A DNA stretch of 64,000 nt from Nymphaea colorata (Eukaryota > Streptophyta > Magnoliopsida > Nymphaeales > Nymphaeaceae): NCBI RefSeq assembly GCF_008831285.2, contig NC_045141.1:21014848-21078847 (forward strand), in the 5' to 3' direction. The notes beneath the pieces were generated by a model. It made no database searches, was not told where the DNA came from, and was given only the letters and a program-made list of their open reading frames with translations. Both the position numbers and the translations under genes were made by a program. Within the stretch, counting starts at the first letter, position 1. Every line of letters starts with the position of its first letter. This document shows positions 31,745 through 44,462 of the stretch, piece after piece.

Positions 31745-34562
31745 TGTTGGCAAACATAATGTGGGCCCTAAATATAACTCAGCTACAAACTCGAATTTAT
31801 GCAAAGAAAATCCAGCAGAGTCTCGACGTCCAAACTGATACTCAATAATAACTTGGCAAAGTATACTTGAACAAGTAAACTATTTATTCATCAAACTAGA
31901 TATTACAAAAGAGGGCTTAAGAAAACTCACCTCGACTCGCGCAGTGAGCTAACACACCCAACACCCTTGTAGCATACACTTGAAACTTCAACACTCGAGT
32001 TCACGAAGTGAACACACGAGCTAACACTCACCAGCTCACAAATGGAGCACACGCTCAGCTCACAAAGTGGGCACCCAAGATCACTCAACCTGATTTTTCT
32101 CACACATTACACTCAAGCTCACCAAGTGAGCGACTCACTTTCCATGCTCACACGCTATGCCCTCCATCCCTATTTATAGGGAGGAGTAGTCGGTGGTGGA
32201 CGTTTCCACCACATTCTTAATAATAATTTTTTCTTTAATTTTTTTATTTGTAATCATTACCTCCACCGACTTACAAAAAGGAAGAGGCTCGTAGCCTCTT
32301 GGTTCTTCTCGACTATTTCCAAGAGTCGGTGATGACTCTACAATCTCCCCCTCATTACCGACTCTTGACTTATGACTCTCAACATTCTTGAAACTTGGTG
32401 AATATCTGCACTGGCAAGCCTTTGGTAAATATGTCAGCAACTTGATCTGCTGAAGCGACTGGCTGTAACTGAATATCTCCTTTGAGTACTTTTTCTCTGA
32501 TAAAATGATGCTCCACCTCTATATGTTTTGTTCGAGCATGGAAAACAGGATTTTCTGCGAGTCTAATTGCACTCTGATTGTCGCAGTATATTCTAACTGC
32601 ATAATCCACATTTTGTTTGATGTTTTTCAGTAGTCGCATCAACCACACACATTCTTGTGTTGCTTGAGATGCTGCTCTATACTCTGCTTCGTTTGTAGAT
32701 AGTGAAACTGTCGGCTGTCTCTTACTGCACCATGAAATTGCACCACTTCCAAGACTAAACGTATATCCAGTGGTTGATCTTCGAGTTGATAAGTCTCCAG
32801 CATAATCCGCATCATAATGACCAACAACTTGACAAGTTGGTCCCTTCTCATAAAGTATACCAAAGTCAAGGGTTCCTTTGATATACCTTAATATTCTTTT
32901 TAGTGCTTCTAAATGTGACTTCCTTGGAGTTTGCATAAACCTGCTCACAACACCAACTGCATAGGTAATGTCTAGTCTTGATAATGTTAAGTAGATTAGG
33001 CTTCCAACCAGTTGTCGATACATAGTAACATCGTTCAGCCTGTCTCCTTCATCAACTCTAAGTTTTGCATTTATCTCAATTGGTGTTGAGATAGGTTTGC
33101 AACTGAGCATACCATACTTACGTAGTGAGTCATGAGCATACTTCTTTTGACTTAAAAATAATCCTTGAGTTTCGTAATCAATTTCCAATCCAAGGAAGTG
33201 TCCCAACTCCCTTAGCTCTTTCATTTCGAATCTCACCGTGAGATGTTCACGAATGAGATTAATTTCTTCATTGTCATCTTCAATAATAATTAAATCATCA
33301 ACATAAATTAACAAAATAGTAAGTTTCGTACCTTTTGCCTTGACGAAGAGACTTGAATCTGCTGAGGAGACTTGAAATCCATTAAACACCAAAAATTCAG
33401 CTATTTTCCCGTACCATGCTCTGGGTGCTTGCTTTAGTCCATAGAGTGTTTTTCTTAACTTGCAGACGTAGTCTGGTTTGTTTGAAGATTTGGATCCTTG
33501 AGGCTGCTCCATATAGATTTCATGGTCAAGATGTGCATATAAGAAAGCATTTTTTACATCCATTTGCCATAGCTTCCAGGATTTGCTTGTAGCAATGACT
33601 ATCAGAATACGTACGGATGTGATCTTCGCAACATGACTAAAAGTTTCTTTAAAGTCAATATTATACTGCTGAGAAAATCCTCTCGCGACTAGTCGAGCCT
33701 TATATCTATCAACTTAGCCATTTGTCTTTCTTTTTATTTTGTAAACCCACTTACACGTGATGGACTTTACTTCTGTAGGCTTTGGTACGAGCTCCCAGGT
33801 TTCGTTATGCTCCAATGCCTTCATTTCATCTTCCATTGCTGATTGCCACTTTTCAACATCTTTTGCTTCTTCAAAAGAAGTTGACTCGATCACCTCCATG
33901 ATGGCACAGTCTGCATCTACATACTTCGGATTTGGTTTTGGTATTCTCGTTGATCTTTTTGGTGTTATGGGTGCTACTTCTGGCTCTTCAAATTGTGATG
34001 GTCTTTCTTCTTCTGCAGTTCTTTGTTGGATTGGACTGACTCCAGTTCTCCATGGATCTGCTCTTTCTTCTCGTCTTGGGCTATGTTCAGGCGTTTGAAC
34101 TTGTTTATTTGATCGTGTTGCTTCTTTATCATCTGGCTCAGGTTCTCCTTGATTCATCTCAAATTGTATTTTGTTTTGAACATCTCTCTCAATAACTAGA
34201 GAGTCTGGAAGCATCTTCTTCTCTTCTGACCACCACGATGATGCTTCATCGAAGATGACGTCGCGAGAAACATTCCGATATGGATCATATCCAACAAAGA
34301 CACACCTCTGTGCCTTTTTATCGAACTTATTCCTATGCTGCTCAGAGATAAAAACATAACAAACACAACCAAAAACTCTAAAATAACTCACATATGGCTT
34401 CTTTTTATAAAGCATTTCATATGGAGACTTGAAACTAAATTTTGGCATTGGTAGTCGATTAATTACGTGTATAGCGGTGCTGACACACTCGGCCCAAAAT
34501 CTCGGTGGCATGTTCTTTGCATGCATCATGCTTCGACATGTTTCTGCTATGTTCTTTGAATT
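31745..34562 (-). mobile_element. copia-2, B2 copy, 5' half lost
   Basis: Same LTR (31745-32342), polypurine tract (32343-32354) and break as the B1 copy. It was not inserted independently but copied with the unit. Confidence 0.92.
32379..34562 (-). pseudogene. copia-2 partial pol, B2 copy
   Basis: Same frame as 22659-24842, with the single internal TAA at 33714-33716 and the same truncated integrase entry. No difference in the encoded protein was noticed. Confidence 0.92.
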
Positions 34563-34731
34563 TTTACTTAAGTATATTTGTATTAACCTCTACTTGAAAC
34601 GGGTAAGCACCGAAAAATGTAATGCAATGAGATTTTTAATACTGTAGACACCATGGAATGAGATTGTTCTGTATTTGCACTATATATGTCGTAACATGCA
34701 TGCTATAAAGTAGCCGAGAACATATGTTATG

Positions 34732-35073
34732 CTACGAAAATGGCGTCAGTGAAGACCCATCGAGACACTCACCATCGATGGAAAGGTGTAGTGCTAGTAT
34801 AGTGTCAACGGAGACCATGAGTCATTGCTGATAGGCATCAATGATGACCCATGTGAGTCCTACCCCCCATCCTTAAATGACATGGTTTGTTTTAGCGTTA
34901 ATGAAGATAATCAAGTCTCCAACCATTTGTCACGCACAGATAATGGTGTTAATGAAAAACCATTGAGTTGACTGCCTGTGAAACAGTTTGGTATAGTGTC
35001 AACTGAGGGCATCGAGACTGTGAGTAATATCCTTTATGCAGTGTAAGATGGCATCAAAGAAGACAATCCGTCC
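34732..35073. repeat. Degenerate 45-55-bp repeats (C1 copy)
   Basis: Copy of 15274-15615. Confidence 0.35.
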
Positions 35074-36597
35074 ATGATGCCTTTACAATTACTACCACTA
35101 AATATGAATCTGCTCTGACGAAATACCAGCACATGTCATGTTTTCTTTCGGGCTTAGATCTTCTTTTCTTTTTCTTTTTTCGCCAATGAAAGTGGCACTT
35201 TACGAACACTTTCTTTTTTCCACATTGATAAGGACCCAATTTGTTGCAGTACTGTGAGAGTCGGCAACTACAAGTTTGTGGTTGATGGTATGGAGCGTGA
35301 AACCCTAAAAAGGAATGTGGCTTATGTATTGCTCATTCTCACCATGATCGGATGGCAGATTTTGTGACCATTCTTGCCAAGTTCACCATACTTTGATTTC
35401 CAATACCAGGATATTATTGCGTTAATATTCATTTGGCAACGACGAAGAGTTTTTGTAACTTGTTTGGAGGACAAATATATTAGAGCAAACAAACATTGCA
35501 TGTAGGGGTTGTTTGGTCAAACTCAATGCCCAAAAAGAAATGGAGGCTAAAATACATAAACAAGCGGCAAATATTGATATTGAAAACCATCTTTCACGAG
35601 CTCATGGAGAGCTCCACAAATTGCAACGTTCGGCCAATAGCCCAATCCCGTCTATCACAGGTCCTAGATTGCACCCTTCGCATTGGGAAAGTATTGGATT
35701 TCATTTCGCTGCCCAAATTGTTGGTGCCTAACTTATATTTAAGCATGAGCGCTAGTCAGTTCATCTCATAGGCCTTGAAGAATGAACTAAAGAACGAACT
35801 GAAATTCCTCGACTGGGTCATTTCTTATACTAAGTTCTTATCTTGGAATTTTGATGGGGCAAGGGTCATTCATTCTATCTACTTATTGCTACGTGTGGTG
35901 GAGGCACAACAAAGAGCGGCCTCTTCCCAGGGACAGAGCCAGGGAGGGCAGGGGGCCATGGCCCTTTGTAAAACTTATACGAATTACGACCTATGAAATT
36001 AAAAATTTTCAAACATTTCATTTAGTTGGTCGTATGACTGCTATCGAGAACATGATCTCAGCTCTGCCTCTGCCTCTCCTGAGGCCGCAGTGTATGATCT
36101 GCTTATCCGAATCAACTGGAAATTAGCCAGCATTTGCACATTTATCCAACGAATGAAGCCTGAGAATCCTAGTCAAGCCATGTAATGGGGAAATGGCCCC
36201 ATGGCCGAGAGACACCTTCACTCGCCGGCACCATTCACCATGTGGTTGGGAGGCATCCAACCAATCCACCTAGGGCTAGGGACGACCATTGAATATCCCC
36301 ATCAACATTCATATACGTACCCACCAAGATCCTGCAGTTTGGCAGTCCGAAGATGGACCATGATTAAGTGAAAAAAAAAAAAAAAATCTAAATTCTCATC
36401 TGATGACATTTACAGACAACGTTCTCCTTGCAACCCAAAACCCAATCTGCCTTCTAAATACTGTAACCGCAATTTGATTGCAGAAAGAACAATGAAAAAG
36501 GCTTATTAATGGTGTCTGCACATCGATATTTGGGCAACCAGTTTTCCTTTCATTGATTGGCCAATCATTCAATTTATTTGCGGATGTATCTTATTTG
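35074..36597. other. 1.5 kb without a supported gene (C1)
   Basis: Copy of 15616-17141; same short unassigned ORFs. Confidence 0.4.
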
Positions 36598-36756
36598 TAT
36601 ATAAATATTGGAACTTGCGGTCTCCAGATCCATCGCAGAATCTCATTTTATCAACCTCCAGCAGGCTCAATATTCTAATTTTCTTCTCCTCAAACTCTCA
36701 CACTCCCCCATTTCTCACGGATGCGTGCGCCATTAGGTGCACGCGACCTATATACC
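36598..36756 (+). pseudogene. Signal-deleted family relic (C1 copy)
   Basis: TATATAAA 36598, ATG 36721; copy of 17142-17300. Confidence 0.45.
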
Positions 36757-36954
36757 CCTAAAGGAAAAAGAGTACATTTTTGTTAATTATTGAAAAAGAA
36801 ATGTCTTTTTTATATTTTTTTTGTCCTCACAAAAAAATTTCCTTTTTCAATAATCGGGGATATTTTCGTCACTAGTAATACTGGTGCACACAAAAAATCA
36901 TACACCAGTATAGCTTACATGGGCACCCCTTAAGTTCTTAACCCAACATAATTA

Positions 36955-37092
36955 GTGAGGAGAGTCCCACTCCTCTGTCTTCTCATCAGTATTGCCTTGT
37001 GCATTTGGGTCGCAGCTAGTGCCAGGGACGTGCCCAAGCACCAAGAGACTAATGGTGATCCACAAATTATACGTATGATGATCTATAACTGA
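36955..37092 (+). pseudogene. Start-less secreted-protein relic (C1 copy)
   Basis: GTG at 36955, TGA at 37090; copy of 17498-17635. Confidence 0.55.
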
Positions 37093-38039
37093 AATTCATA
37101 TACAAGTCTTCACGTTGGGGATTGCGTTTAGGAAATTCCCCCGTCATTTCCGAGACGTGGAAGGTTCTGAAACAAGGGAATCCATGCTTTCAACTTCATT
37201 ATACAACTAGTCAAGACATTCTGATGAAAAGCGCAAAAAATAATTGGAAATTATATGTATATGTAATTTTGAGTTGATAATTATGGGTCCGTTAATTCAT
37301 TTGAGAAAACAAAAGCGGCTCTATACATGGTCGCCATATTCTTAGTAGGGAATCGATTGTTGAAGGAACAAAATTGTGCGTACTATTATAAACGAATTTC
37401 TGACCCCTGCGGTGAACATCTTCATTGGTGCTGTTTTAGTGCCACAAGGCTTTTGGCTCCGTTGTTTCATTCCCTCATTGGAAGGCGAAAACAAACTAAT
37501 GTCAGACAGCCGAAGGTTCTCATTGTGCACTAAGAAGTTAACCCAAAATTAATTCTAACTTCAATACATTTCGGACAAACCTAGACACCTTAATTTTCTC
37601 GATGTTTTCTGCGTTTATTTTGAACGAATATATACATTTCGGACAAACCTGTACACTTCTTGGGTGTACAGTTTGGCGCTCAAGAAATGGGTCAAATCCT
37701 TAAAAAACAACTTAATATATAACTGATCAGAGTAAAAGGAAAGAGTTTCTGAATTAATTTGGATCAATGTCCCATAAATGATGACGACGTTGATGAAAAC
37801 TGGCAAAAATTGTAAAGGCCGACTATGCTGGAAATATCAACCACTAAAATAATTCAAAATTTCAACCTAAGTTAATCTCCGGTGAACAACTCAAAGTTAC
37901 ACTGCTAGAAGGACGTCGTGGGAACCTCAAAGAAGCTATATAATGATTAGACTCATGCGTGCTTGCACGTCTTCATAATTTCTTTGAGAATATGATATGT
38001 CCATCAAATGACCAGTACATGCATACATGACTACTTCTC

Positions 38040-38047
38040 TATATAAA
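38040..38047 (+). promoter_or_regulatory. TATA box of the 38162 gene
   Basis: TATATAAA 122 bp before the ATG. Confidence 0.85.
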
Positions 38048-38161
38048 GGGGTCCAAATCACTCTTTGTTATCCATAGCCTAGTTCTTCTTCTTCTTCTTC
38101 TTCTCCTCGATCGGCTGCTTCCTTTCCTCACCCTCCCAAGCTCCTCTGATCTTGTGCAAAA

Positions 38162-38602
38162 ATGAAGAGCACGACATTCCTCCTCATTCTCATCGTAGCT
38201 ATTGCCCTCTCCATATGCATAGCGGGTGCCAGAGACCTATCAGAAGACCATCGTAAGGAGCACGAGCATGACCACCGTGAGACGCATTTAGACCATCACC
38301 ATGAGAAGGATCACAAAGATGGCCACCATCCGCATGGCCCTCATGAGGAGCATCATGAAGTGCATGATCATAGGGATCACAAGGACAATGAGAAGCATGA
38401 ACACGACAAACACGAGAAGGATCATGACGAGCACGAGCATGAGCACGAACACGAGCACGAGCACGAGCATGAGCACGAGCACGAACACAAGCACGAGCAT
38501 GAACATGACAAACGCAAAAAGGAATATCGTAATGAGCATGACCATGACGGACACGAACACAAGGAGGATCATAAAGAGCGCGACGATGGTCATCATCATT
38601 GA
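38162..38602 (+). CDS. Secreted histidine-rich repeat protein, type 2 (H2c), 146 aa
   Basis: As the 18705 gene but with one extra GAGCAC unit, giving ten Glu-His pairs before the Lys-His. This shows hexamer gain or loss between otherwise near-identical copies. Signal peptide and DGHHH tail unchanged. Poly(A) signal AATAAA at 38764. The same 146-residue protein is encoded at 52819. Confidence 0.85.
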   Translation: MKSTTFLLILIVAIALSICIAGARDLSEDHRKEHEHDHRETHLDHHHEKDHKDGHHPHGPHEEHHEVHDHRDHKDNEKHEHDKHEKDHDEHEHEHEHEHEHEHEHEHEHKHEHEHDKRKKEYRNEHDHDGHEHKEDHKERDDGHHH

Positions 38603-39550
38603 TCATGCTTTGCATGAGAGTAGTGCATCTCAATTGTGTTGAGATGATGCATGCTTTTGTTATCTCATTTGCTTTTGCTATTTGGTTTTTGTCATTGATT
38701 ATGTTAAATAAGTGAATGCTACACAATTGCAGTTAGACTGCTACATATAATATGAAGGAGTTCAATAAAACAAACCTTTGCCTTCTATCTATGAAATGAC
38801 TATTTTATTCCCACTCATCTTTGTTGTGAACGCATATCGGCATAGATCTTTTATTCCTAGGTCGACTGAATAGAAAGATTATCTTTACCATCGACTCTCT
38901 CTCTCTTTCTCTCTTGAAACTTTCGTTTTCAGCAACCGCATGGAATTTTGTTCCCGCTAGGAAAACACTTAAGCGCCTATTGACGAGTGAGAATAAAAGA
39001 TGGAAGAGAGTTTATATCTGCCTTCCGATCATGAGACTGTTTCATGAATCTACCTCAAAATTAAGATGAATGTATGGGACACTTGAACCATATTGACATT
39101 GTGAATTCTTTTGGTTTACCTTTCCTTGATAGCATATATGGCCATTATCACTTCCTGCCACTTCTCATCAATGTATATGCGTTTATTTTTTATACTGAGA
39201 ACAACGAAATGTTTGTCCTTCACTGCGACCTGTTATTAAGTTGTTGCACACCTTGACGTTTTGCTTGGTCATAGAAAAGAGGCATCTAATTACACGACAA
39301 ATTGCTATTTTGGGACGAGATCATACCTGAAAGTACAGATTTTTGTTAAAATGAATGCAAGAAACATACAAAAAAGGTGCCTGATTTGTTTCTGATATCT
39401 TTTTCTTATATGTATAAAATATAAATAATATATGGTTATGTTACTTCCACAAGTAACTCTTTTGTGCTTTTCTATGATCATCTTTCGCGTGTGGGTGAAC
39501 TAGCTACTTATGGAACTTAAAGCATGTGTACTTCCGTGATTGTTTACTTC
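38603..39550. other. 3' UTR and flank of the 38162 gene
   Basis: Copy of 19140-20087; no additional gene. Confidence 0.5.
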
Positions 39551-39856
39551 TATATAAAATCTCCAAATCCGTCACAGTCTCAGTATATCAGTTCAACCTC
39601 TGGCTGCCTCACCTATAACCAAGTGGTACCTAGGCGCTACGGACGTGCCCAAACACCTGCACAAGAAGAGATTAATGGTGTGATCATCGACAAATTATAA
39701 GATGCTACTCAAATTCACAAGCCCCAAGTTGGCGATCTGTCAAGGAAATTCCACAAACAGAAATTGATTGCCATGAAAGTACGGCGCTACAGGCCTACAG
39801 CACACAATGTGATGAAGAAGAAGCTGGAGTGGACTTTGTATTTGTTTAATAAATAA
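39551..39856 (+). pseudogene. TATA-bearing relic, longer form (C1 copy)
   Basis: TATA 39551, ATG 39773, TAA 39854. Confidence 0.45.
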
Positions 39857-40425
39857 GATATTGACGCGTTGTGTTCACGAGGAGCCACTAATTTGCCAAG
39901 CTGAAAAGATACGTGAATAAATCGAGTAAAAGGAAGAGGTTTGGCAGCCGACCGATCTAAAAGCGAAATGCAGATCCACTTCCAACTCGCTCGGGAACGT
40001 GATCAGCTGATCTCAACGAGAAGCCACCCATAACTAAATCTAGGTGTTTTCATGGACCTGGGGTTCAAAACTGGATCATGGTATCGTCCTCCCTCATTGC
40101 TCATGAAATTTATTACCTCGAAGTAGCGAGGAGGTGACGACTTGCATTAAGATGAGAAAAGGTGGCGTCCGCCATTTCGTACGGTACGCAGTGAAGGAGC
40201 AATGGGTATTTTTGTAATTTTTAAAAAGAAATGTCTTTTGTAGTATTTTTTACTTTTCACTATTTTCTTTTTTATCTTCACAACAAGTTTTTTTTTTTCA
40301 ATGTCAAATAAAAGTATTTTAATCATTAGCCACACTGTGACACATATAACCCAATAATAGGTGTGGTCCTACTGTCATTTCCAAGATGTGAAAGGTTGAA
40401 ACAAGGAACTCTTGCTTTCAACTTT

Positions 40426-40430
<5 letters not shown>

Positions 40431-40479
<49 letters not shown>
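40431..40479. repeat. Microsatellite (TA)n
   Basis: TA run of about 49 bp; the C2 counterpart at 55720 is 27 bp. Confidence 0.96.
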
Positions 40480-40480
<1 letters not shown>

Positions 40481-40513
40481 TTTTTTCTCTTTGTTTTTTT
40501 CAACATAAACGTC

Positions 40514-40625
<112 letters not shown>

Positions 40626-41109
40626 GGAGAGTTGTGGTACTTCTCAAAAAAAATATTTGAACACTTTTTTTTCAGTGGTCTTTGTGTTTATTTTAGAAGA
40701 ATATATATATTACGGTATGATCACTTGCCTAAATTGGCAATTTACTCTTCTTAGATGAACCATTTTGGCGCTCAAGAAAAGAATCAAAGTCTTAAAAACA
40801 ACTTAATAAGTGGCCGGTCCGAGCAAAAGGGAAAGTTTATTAATTAATTCGGATCAATGTCCCACAAGTGAAGATGTTGAAAAATGGGAAAGGCCAAACA
40901 TGCTAACAAGAAAAGGTGAACCATTAAAAGAATTCAAATTTTCAACCAAGTCAATCTCCGGACATCAACTCAAAAGTTAAATTCTAAGAGTACGTCGTGG
41001 GAACCTCAATAGAAGCAATAAGATTCACACTCATGCGTGCTTTCACGTCTTCGTTTTTTTGAGAATATGCTATGTCAACCAAATTACTAGTACAACATCG
41101 CTACTTCTC

Positions 41110-41117
41110 TATATAAA
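41110..41117 (+). promoter_or_regulatory. TATA box of the 41217 gene
   Basis: TATATAAA 107 bp before the ATG, in the context CTTCTCTATATAAAGGAGTCC. Confidence 0.85.
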
Positions 41118-41216
41118 GGAGTCCACTTTGCTCTTTGTTATCTATTCGCAAATTCTTCTTCTTCTCGGCTGCTTCCTTTCCTCACCCTCCCAAGCTCCTG
41201 TGATCTTGTGCGAAAA

Positions 41217-41780
41217 ATGAAGAGCACAACATTCCTCCTCATCCTCATCGTAGCTATTGCCCTCTCCATATGCATAGCGGGTGCCAGAGACCTACCCGAA
41301 GACCATCGTAAGAAGCACGAGCGTGGCCACCATGAGACGCATTTAGACCATCACCATGAGAAGGATCACAAAGATGGCCACCATCCCCATGGCCCACATG
41401 AGGAGCATCATGAAGTGCATGATCATAGGAATCACAAGGACAATGAGAAACATGAACATGACAAATGCGAGAAGGATCATAATGAGCATGACAAACATAA
41501 AGAGCACGACGATGACAAACATAAGCAGCATCACGAGGTTCATGACGATGAGAAACACAAGAAGGATCATAAGACTAAGCATGACGATGACAAACACACA
41601 AAGCATCATAAAGAGCATGATGATGACAGACATAAGAACGAACACAAGGATCATCATGATGAGAAACACAAGAAGGATCATAATGAGCATCATGATAACA
41701 AACATAAGCATGCTCACAAGAGGCACGATGATGACCATTATAAGAGGGATCATAGGGAGCATGATGGCCGTCATTATTGA
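41217..41780 (+). CDS. Secreted histidine-rich repeat protein, type 3 (H3c), 187 aa
   Basis: Start taken as ATG 41217; an in-frame GTG three codons earlier is not a eukaryotic start of choice. Signal peptide 1-23 (..SICIAGA|RDLPED). The head differs from type 1 (KKHERGHHETH). There is no long Glu-His run. Instead the C-terminal half is about six imperfect 12-14-residue repeats of the form HDDDKHKKHHKEH, ending in the type-1 tail DDDHYKRDHREHDGRHY. One mature Cys (DKCEKD) is unusual for the family and shared with the 56399 copy. Poly(A) signal AATAAA at 41938. This is the intact form of the gene cut by copia-2 at 21838 and 31558. Confidence 0.85.
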   Translation: MKSTTFLLILIVAIALSICIAGARDLPEDHRKKHERGHHETHLDHHHEKDHKDGHHPHGPHEEHHEVHDHRNHKDNEKHEHDKCEKDHNEHDKHKEHDDDKHKQHHEVHDDEKHKKDHKTKHDDDKHTKHHKEHDDDRHKNEHKDHHDEKHKKDHNEHHDNKHKHAHKRHDDDHYKRDHREHDGRHY

Positions 41781-42132
41781 TCGTGCTTCGCATGAGAGAA
41801 GTGCATCTCTATTGTGTTGAGCGGCATGCCTTTGTTGTCTGATTTGCTTTTGCTCTTTGGTTTTTGTCTATTATTATGTTAAATAAGTGAAGGCTTACAA
41901 TTGCAGTGAGACTGCTAAATATAATATGAAGGAGTTCAATAAAACAAGCCTTCGCCTTTTATCTATGAAATGATTATTTTATTCTTGCTCGTCCTTGTTG
42001 TCGATGCATATCGGCATATATCTTTTATTCTTAGATTGACTGTATAGAAAGACTATCTTTTCCGTTGACTCTGTCTCCTGAAACCTTCATTTGTGGCAAC
42101 AACCAAGGATTTTGTTCCCGCTCTTAAAACAC
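41781..42132. other. 3' UTR and flank of the 41217 gene
   Basis: Family 3' UTR with AATAAA at 41938; no gene. Confidence 0.5.
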
Positions 42133-42440
42133 TTAGGGGCCATTGGATATAATTAGGAGCAACACAACAGAGTTTCAGAGTTTCATGAATTTTTTACTTT
42201 AAAATTGGGGTTGATTCATGGAGGCACTTGTTAAGTGTTTCCTAAATCTACTTCCAATTTGAAGAGGGACTCATGGAATATTCACATCGCAGGTGGCATT
42301 ATGAACAACTTATGAGTGTTTCATGAATCTACCTCCATTACAAGACACTTGTTCAAGTATTCCATGAATGTTTCTAAAATTTGAGGCAGGTTCATGTGAT
42401 ATTTGCACATTATTTCTAATGCCAAACAATCCCTAAAGGG
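42133..42440. mobile_element. hAT-like MITE pair (putative), C1
   Basis: Left end TTAGGGGCCATTGGATATAA and right end AATGCCAAACAATCCCTAAA are imperfect inverted repeats; internal GTTTCATGAATCTAC units as at 14312. Confidence 0.4.
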
Positions 42441-43281
42441 CTACCATGGCTGTCAAGGGTCTCTCTCGCAGGTAGCCAACACATAAATAACTAAAATGTC
42501 CATGAGGTTTTGCTACGTAAAAAAGCAATTTATGTGGGGTTGTGCCTCCACCACGAGGCCCGGGGCCCATGCAAGGGCATTCTGCATCCTGTTGGTTGCC
42601 ATGCCTACCTTGGGCCAGCATGGCTCATCCTTGGGCCATGTTAATGCTAGGTAAAATACAAGATATGCACTTCAATACATGAAACGTATTGAAAGGTGTC
42701 CTGTCATTGATTTGCATAATTTTCTCTGTTTTTTTAACTCGATTTAATAAAGGTGGAGTATCTTTGCATATATAATGAATTTTTACTGAAGTATATTTGT
42801 ATTAACCTTTACTTGAAAGGGGTGAGCCGTAAGCACCAAAAAATGTAATGCAATGAGATTATTAATACTGTAGACAGCGTGAAATGAGGTTGTTCTGTAT
42901 TTGCACTATATATGTCGTAACATGCATGCTATATGTGCAACCGAAACATATGTAATGCTGCGAAAATGGCGTCAATGAAGACCCATCGAATCACTCACCA
43001 CCGATGGAAAGGTGTAGTACTAGTATAGTGTCAACGGAGACAATGAGAGTCTTTGCTCATATGTGACGCACAAAATTTAGCATCAATGAAAACCCATGTG
43101 AGCTCCCCCCATCCTCTCTTAGAAATGTCTTTTTCACTTTTTTTTTTCGACTTTTTTTCTCCTCGCAAAAAATTTTCTTTTTCCAACAATCGGAGATATT
43201 TTCGTGATTCGTGATACTGACACACAAAAAAGTCATACACCAGTATGCCCTACATGGCCACCCCTTGACCGAACATAATTA
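42441..43281. other. Gene-free stretch
   Basis: Includes the CCTCCACCACGAGGCC..CCTGTTGGTTGCCATGCC repeat (42547), a shortened copy of the GGCGTCAATGAAGACCCAT repeats (about 42960-43100), and an AT-rich hairpin repeat (43117-43245). Lacks the 1.5-kb stretch present in the B units. Confidence 0.45.
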
Positions 43282-43479
43282 GTGAGGAGAGTTCCAGTCA
43301 TATTTCTTCTCATCATTCTAAGTCCGATGCATGTATTGCCTTGTGCACTTGGGTCGCAGCTAGTGCCAGGGACGTCTCAAGCACCTCCACAAGAAGTGAC
43401 TCATGGTGATCCACAGATTATATGTATGATCTATAACAGAAATTCATATACAAGTCTTCACGTTGGGGATTACGTTTAG
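43282..43479 (+). pseudogene. Start-less secreted-protein relic, frameshifted (C1)
   Basis: GTG where ATG is expected. A 17-bp insertion (around CTAAGTCCGATGCATG) shifts the frame within the signal peptide; the end NGDPQII-like region (HGDPQIICMIYN) and SLHVGDYV are back in frame with the B-unit relic. Confidence 0.5.
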
Positions 43480-44338
43480 GAAATTCCACTGTCATTTCCG
43501 AGACGTGGAAGGTTCTGAAGCAAGGGAATCCATGCTTCCAACTTCCTTATACAACTAGTCAAGACATTCTGATGAAAAGCGCAAAAAATAATTGGAAATT
43601 ATATGTATATATAATTTTGAATTGATAATTATGGGACCTTTAATTCATTTGAGAAAATCAAACGGCTCTACACATGGTCGCCATATTAGTGGTCAGTTAA
43701 GCAAGTATTGACAGTTGGCACGGATTAGCTACCGCCATCTCTGGTGTTAAGATGGCACCAGTCTGTTCTCATTGTGCACTAAGAAGTTAAAGAATGGTAA
43801 AAAGCTTTTCGCGTTAACCCAAAATTAATTCTAACTTCAATACATCTCGGACAAACCTGGACACCTTATTTTTCTTAATGTTTTTTGCGTTTATTTTAAA
43901 AGAATATATACATTTAGGTATGATCACGAGCCTAAATTGCCAATTTACACTTCATAGGTGTACAATTTTGGCGCTCAAGAAATGGGCCAAATCCTTCAAA
44001 AACAACTTAATATATAACTGGTCCGAGTAAAAGGAAAGTGTTTCTGAATTAATTTGGATCAAGGTCCCATAAATGATGATGATGTTGATGAAAACTGGCA
44101 AAAATTGTAAAGGCCGAGTTTGGTGACAAAGAAATATCAACCACTAAAATAATTCAAAATTTCAACCTAAGTCAATCTCCGGTGAACAACTCAAAGTTAC
44201 ACTTCCAGAAGGACGTCGTGTATCCTCAAAGAAGCTATATAATTATTAGACTCATGTGTGCTTGCATGTCCTCATAATTTCTTTGAGAATATCATATGTC
44301 CATCAAATCACTGGTACATGCATACAAGGCCACTTCTC
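43480..44338. other. Upstream region of the type-4 pseudogene
   Basis: Family promoter sequence (TTTGGCGCTCAAGAAATGGG at 43967, AAGTCAATCTCCGGTGAAC at 44169). No independent gene. Confidence 0.5.
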
Positions 44339-44462
44339 TATATAAAGCGGTCCAAATCAATCTTTGTTTTCCACAGCCTCGCAAATTCCCCTTCCTCTTC
44401 TTCTTCTCGATCGTCTGCTTCCTTTCCTCACCCTCCCAAACTCCTTTGATCTTTGGCAAAAA

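Larger units (their letters stand above)
24838..34557 (+). repeat. Large repeat unit B2 (9.72 kb)
   Basis: Near-identical tandem copy of B1, including the truncated copia-2 and its fusion point. Because the fusion is present at both right edges, it predates the B1/B2 duplication. Confidence 0.93.

Noticed and set aside
41208..41216. Upstream extension MRK of type-3 proteins (also 21829, 31549, 56390)
   Set aside because: Begins at GTG, not ATG. The ATG three codons later matches all other family members.
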